A stretch of 64,000 nucleotides of DNA. Origin: Topomyia yanbarensis (lineage: Eukaryota; Arthropoda; Insecta; Diptera; Culicidae). The position numbers and the translations under genes were made by a program. Under the pieces are notes generated by a model. It had not been told where the DNA came from. It ran no database searches and saw only the letters and a list, made by a program, of their open reading frames with translations. Location of the stretch: NCBI RefSeq assembly GCF_030247195.1, contig NC_080670.1:97300401-97364400 (forward strand), written 5' to 3'. Below, piece by piece: positions 59,365-64,000 of the stretch (positions are counted from its first letter, which is position 1; every line of letters starts with the position of its first letter).

Positions 59365-60140
59365 AAAAACCTGTTTTAATCCACCTAGTGGTGCAATTGT
59401 GCTTGTCTCATTTGTCCAGACTACGATTCCATGGCTGGTTATGTTCAATACAATGGTGGAAATGAATATTACATTTTCAGTACGATTTGCAAATACATAC
59501 AATGGATCGACAGCCACGATCTTGAAATACTATGTGATACTGAAACATCGCTTGAAACCAGCGGCGGATCATGGAGAAAGATCCGGGAGGTCCAGGTCCT
59601 GCCGAAAATTTTCAACTTGTTAAGAAATTTTAAACTAGTTTTAATTTTAAAGTAGCAAGCCCTCACTGCATACTCCCTCCGGGCCGGTATGATTGACGAT
59701 TTTTGGAGTGATTGCATAACCTTTCTATATGAGAAAGGCAAAAATGTACCAAACTCCAAAGAAGTCAATTTTTGTCAAACATCTCAATGTTTCATGCATT
59801 TTAAAGTCATTTGGCATCAAAAATACAAATTTGATTTTGAAAGTTTTTCATGTCAGTTTATATGGGAATTTGCTGTGTGATTGCACTCTTCAACTCGTAA
59901 CTCCGGAACCGGAAGTCCAATCAATAAAAAATTCAACAGCAGCCGATGGGAAGGTTGTACCACTAGCTTTGTGCAAATCGGTTCAGCCATCTCTGAGAAA
60001 CAGAGGTAACATTTTTTTCCACATACACACATACATACACACACAGACATTTTCCGATCTCGACGAACTCAGTCGATTGGCACATGACACCCGGCCCTCC
60101 GGGGCGGGATTAGATTGACGAATTTTAGAGTGAATGAGAA
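59365..60140. repeat. Mosquito-type dispersed repeat with CA-rich run, copy 2
   Basis: Matches 12610-13165 over most of its length, with an extra middle portion (about 59690-59960). It ends in a CA run, TTTTCCGATCTCGACGAAC and CCGGCCCTCCGGGGC. Overlapping reading frames have no domain. Confidence 0.6.
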
Positions 60141-60599
60141 AGGCAAAAACAGTTTTAGTAAATGTTGAAAGTTATGCATTTTTTGGTGAGCAGTTCTATG
60201 TTTCATAGACATTAAATCAATTTTAACTTCGCTTCCTATTAAATAAAGACCCTTATTACAGTATATCTCTACAAAAGCGAGCTTAATTTGAAAGAAATCC
60301 GAGGATTATGATTGAATACAGAACTCTGGAATTTTCTATAGGAATGTTTTCAGGCAGGAATTTGATATTGATGCTATTAGACATCTGTGAAATCAAGACC
60401 AATAGATCAGTTACATATCAGGACCCCATTCCGACAATTTATCAAAAGTCCTCATGATGTTTACAACAGGAGGTTATCAATCCACGGATCAGATAATTGT
60501 TATTGTAAAATTTAATTTAATCAGTCTGCATCAATGAATTTTCAACTTCAATCCATTTTTTTTTGGTGTGGTGGGGGGGGGGGGTTGTATGGTGTTAAA

Positions 60600-62420
60600 T
60601 AGGGTTCGTCGCGGTGCGGATGTGGGCGGTAAATGGATAGTCCGCACCGCAACCGCAAAAAAATAATAAAACCGCACCGCTTACCGCAACCGCACTGCAT
60701 TTACCGCACCGCACCGCGCGGTAATGCGGTAAATGCGGTAAAAATCTGTATTTTTCAAAAGTGTGTTGAAAAAATAGTAATTTATTTGTATAACTATATA
60801 TAATTTCCTATTTACACGAACATTAACTTTGACGGACTCCTCAGAATGAAAAATTTATTAAAAAATGTCAACTTTGCAAGTTTTATTAATAAAATGCCGT
60901 ACATCTTGAGATAAATACTTTCGAAACAAGGTAAACATTAGCATAGCACTGAAGTCCTATGAAATGTAGCTGTATTTCATCATTATACATACAAAAACGT
61001 TTTTCAGCTGCAATTAATAGGAAAACTTTTAATTAATATCAGATCAGGTATCCATCCCATCTCAACCGGTACAGAGTTGTTGAAGGACATTTGAAAAACT
61101 GCAAAATATGTATGATCTACAGCATACAGCAGAAATGTTTATACAAATAGGGGATTTAAGGAACAAAATACGTTAAAACACTTACTTCGTATTTTTCAAG
61201 AAATCGATGTATTCTTATTAAAATACTAAGATTGCACCCTTAAAATTGTATGAGTTGTAATTTTCTAATAGCTAGTTCGAAAGATCTACCTTTTTATGTA
61301 GTTTTTCTAATATTTTTCCATAATGCCAATGCAAAAACTTCAATTGAAGTTGGTAGAGGTCAAAAATAGTCCTGTGCAAAATTTGGTATCTGGGCTAACT
61401 TTGACACTTGTCGCAATATGAAAAGAGGCTTTGAGAAACACAAAAAAATCGAAATACCCTATACTTACTTCGAAAGCTTTAATTTCAAAAAGTTACAAAA
61501 TACTCCTAACTGAAAAATATTAGTTGTTAAATTGATAGAAAATATTCCCAGTTGGACGAACAATGGACGTATGCGAAAAAAAGTTATGTAGAAGGAGTCT
61601 GAAAAACGAACTGCAGGAAAATTCATTGCGAATTTACACAGAAACCAACAGAGATAGAAATACGATGTTGAAGATCGAATAATAAAGTTATCAGCCTAAT
61701 TTGGACCCTTGCTTATTTTGGACGCTCTTCAAACATTTGTCTCCCTTACTGCTGATTCCTCCAAATTCGTTTGTTTTGATGATGATAATTTCATTCTTTG
61801 GGTTGTTTTTAAGTCTTAAGACTTTTTTAAGTTCATCTTTAAGTTCTCCAAATTAATTAAAATTTACAGTTGAGAAAACGCCATCGTACACGATTCATAA
61901 TTTCACGATTGCCAAGAGGAATCGGGAGAAATGAGGCTTTTTCAAATTGAATTTGACAGTACAATTCAATTGTTTTTCAATGATTGGATTGTGCATTTTA
62001 TATATTTGAAAAGGTTCGCTTGTAATTTTTTCAAAATGTTCAAAATATGTCGTAAATATAATGGTGCCAAATTAATAATGTAAGTAACGATGGGTTGAAT
62101 ATAGATTATATTCAGATTTCTTTTCAAATCATTGTAAAGTCCATGGAAATTAGAGCAATTAAATGTTTATTATGTTTCCCTATTGTAAGGTAATAATTTG
62201 CGTCGTTCTTAAATGCTAAAAGTCAAAGTTTTAATTCACTTTTTGAAGCAGACTTTATCAATTATTTTTTAAGTGCGGTTGCGGTAATACCGCGCGGTAA
62301 AAGCTCATTTCCCGCACCGCATCCGCGAGAAAAAGTGTCTCACCGCACCGCAGTTTTTGCGGCGCGGGTGCGGTAAATACCGCGCGGTTGCGGTAATTAC
62401 CGCAACCGCGACGAACCCTA
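60600..62420. mobile_element. hAT-type 1.8-kb non-autonomous element with GC-rich subterminal repeats
   Basis: GTGTTAAA flanks it exactly (60592-60599 and 62421-62428), an 8-bp duplication. Ends TAGGGTTCGTCGCGGT and its inverse. The outer ~130-170 bp on each side are packed with CCGCACCGC / GCGGTAA motifs in both orientations, sharply GC-rich against an AT-rich interior. No transposase frame. Subterminal repeats are typical of hAT elements. A one-ended relative sits at 63162. Confidence 0.8.
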
Positions 62421-62739
62421 GTGTTAAACCCCAAAACCTTCTCTTGGCTTCGCCGTTGCTTGGAGTTATCTATTTCGCTTCTCATTTTCCGATATGTTTC
62501 AGATCGATCCGATGGTTATAAGTTAGAAAAATTGCAGTCAGAATGTTCGCACAAATGAACATTTTTGCACTGATAAGTTATCAAGTTCCTTCCAGACAAC
62601 TTGGAAGTGTTCGGTAATTATTTCTAGCGGTTGTAGATAGTAAAATGAAATACAAAATTCGTTTTATCGAAATAATGTTTAGCTTATTTCAATGGATTAT
62701 TACTATATTGAACAATAAATTCGCTCAAACTTTCAAGAT

Positions 62740-62880
62740 TTTTTCCGAGGCCCGGAGGGCCGAGTCTTATATACCAATCGACTCAGCTCGATGATTTGGG
62801 ACAATGTCTGTGTGTGTGTATGTAACGGACAAATTCTCATTCGTGTTTCTCAGCAATGGCTGAACCGATCTTATCCAAAC
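62740..62880. repeat. Mosquito-type dispersed repeat end, inverted copy
   Basis: GAGGCCCGGAGGGCCGAGTC, ATACCAATCGACTCAGCTCG, a GTGTGTGT run and CTCAGCAATGGCTGAACC: the same modules as at 59960-60110 in reverse order and opposite strand. Confidence 0.6.
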
Positions 62881-63161
62881 CAATTTTAAATGAAAGAACT
62901 AAAAAACAGTAAGAACGCCATTAATTTGTTTTTGATTCTGATGTTTAGTTTCCAAGATATGAATGTTGGAATGCGTAAAAATGGCGTTTTTTGCAGTTTT
63001 TTAATTATCTGCCGAAGTTGACAATAAAGATTAACAATTTATATGCTTCAGACAGCTTTAACGAATACCTTTCGAATAAGCTATAGATTGTTGAAATCGG
63101 ACTATTATCAAAAGAGATATTTAACATTAAATGCGGACGAAAGATTTTTAGCATTTCCCAT

Positions 63162-63317
63162 TAGGGTTCGTCGCGGTTGCAGTAATTACCGCAACCGCGC
63201 GGTTTTTATCGCACCCGCACCGCAAAATCTGCGGTGCGGTGAGACACTTTTTCCCGCAGATGCGGTGCGGGAAAGCGCTTTTACCGCGCGGTTTTACCGC
63301 AACCGCACCGCAAAAAA
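63162..63317. mobile_element. Truncated end of the TAGGGTTCGTCGCGGT hAT family
   Basis: Starts TAGGGTTCGTCGCGGTTGC and carries the GC-rich CCGCACCGC subterminal block in full, then stops at CCGCACCGCAAAAAATG with no second end in the window. The frame that spans it is a chance frame. Confidence 0.65.
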
Positions 63318-63635
63318 TGTTAAAGTGATAATTTTGATTATTCTAATTGATAATGAAAGAAAATCTAGCTGTGTCCGAAATATTTTGACGCTATTATTTT
63401 TACGACATATTTTGGTTATTTTATACTTCTAAGTAAAACTTCATAAACTAACCATTTCAAATACATAAAACGCAAGATCCAAATAGAGACAAAATTATTA
63501 GATCATTTAAAAACAATACATGTTTACTCTTAAATCCAATTTAAAAGTGAATCACTTCTCTCGATTTCTGTTGGAAATCGTGGAATTATGAATCCTTTTC
63601 GATATCAATTTGGTAAACACGTGATCAAACGTGAT

Positions 63636-64000
63636 CACCCTAGTGAGAAATGTTGGTGTATACCAAATTTTCCTCCTTAGGGTGAAATATAGCATAGTGC
63701 TTTCGCATAGGCCTGCTAAGCCAAGACAAGTCTCGGCTTCACTGTGTCTCATCGGCATAAACAGAACTTTTGCTCGGATGGGACATCACGTTTGATCAGT
63801 CGTTTGATTGAAACACAAAGTGTGTTTTAGTTTTAATGGATTTGCGTCAAGCCGGCGCTAATCTATTCCGACAAAAAGTTAGTGTCGGTTTCTGATAAGG
63901 CGAGGCCAAAACGCAACTGTGTAAGAAATAAGGATTTGTGCCCTCAAGTGCAAAGACTGGTTTTACCAACAAATTTTCACCCTAGTGAGAAATTTTGGTG
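63636..64000 (+). mobile_element. Second copy of the ~342-bp tandem unit, runs off the window
   Basis: Opposite orientation to 5715-6941. CACCCTAGTGAGAAAT starts at 63636 and again at 63978, 342 bp apart, so a second unit begins at the edge. The core at about 63890 is mutated (CTGATAAGG, CCAAAAC), so this copy is older. Its left border lies near 63630. Confidence 0.65.

Overview
The window looks like a non-genic, transposon-dense stretch of an insect chromosome, most likely from a culicine (Aedes-like) mosquito. That attribution is inference. It rests on the mix of repeats: R1, Jockey-like and other non-LTR retrotransposon remnants, a Penelope-like element (PLE), hAT, pogo-like and other TIR elements, and the familiar mosquito dispersed repeat with CA-rich runs followed by a short segment reading TTTTCCGATCTCG. 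I see no intact host protein gene, no tRNA or rRNA gene and no CRISPR array. Every recognisable coding region belongs to a mobile element and almost all are broken.

Layout: 1-4486 is AT-rich non-coding DNA with one palindromic hairpin repeat. 4489-5624 is a TA-flanked TIR element. 5715-6941 is a tandem array of a ~343-bp unit, with a 15-bp target duplication and a hammerhead-like core in every unit, interrupted by a second insertion. 7569-12268 is a 4.7-kb TTAA-flanked element with ~550-bp inverted ends. 14029-16113 is a Jockey-like LINE (ORF1 and the start of ORF2) cut off at the edge of a (GATTCATTT)n satellite. 16114-20830 is decayed satellite carrying a pogo-like element, another TA-flanked element and a 3' LINE fragment.

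The centre (20865-37442) is the most striking part. Two nearly identical Penelope-like 3' segments, each with an intact 145-codon GIY-YIG endonuclease frame and a type I hammerhead ribozyme fold, lie in inverted orientation. They flank about 14.7 kb of a 9-bp satellite whose strand also switches near the middle (30755-30870). The left satellite arm has a ~2.1-kb higher-order period; the right arm is nearly pure. The very long reading frames here exist only because the repeat is 9 bp.

From 37443 to 57140 two copies of one non-coding block (A at 37443-40573, B at 46292-47402 plus 56606-57140) are each split by nested insertions. These are an RTE-like fragment, a 4.8-kb TIR element that contains an R1 remnant and further small elements, a palindromic insertion with a 13-bp target duplication, and a long LINE (about 48000-56605) whose reverse transcriptase is cut by a 2.9-kb element with a clean 3-bp duplication. 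57560-64000 holds further TIR elements, including a hAT-type element with an 8-bp duplication and GC-rich ends, and a second tandem copy of the ~342-bp unit that runs off the window.

Taken together this is repeat-rich heterochromatin-like DNA. A plausible working picture is that a PLE supplies the reverse transcriptase and endonuclease, while small ribozyme-bearing tandem units and palindromic insertions are its non-autonomous partners. That picture is inference.
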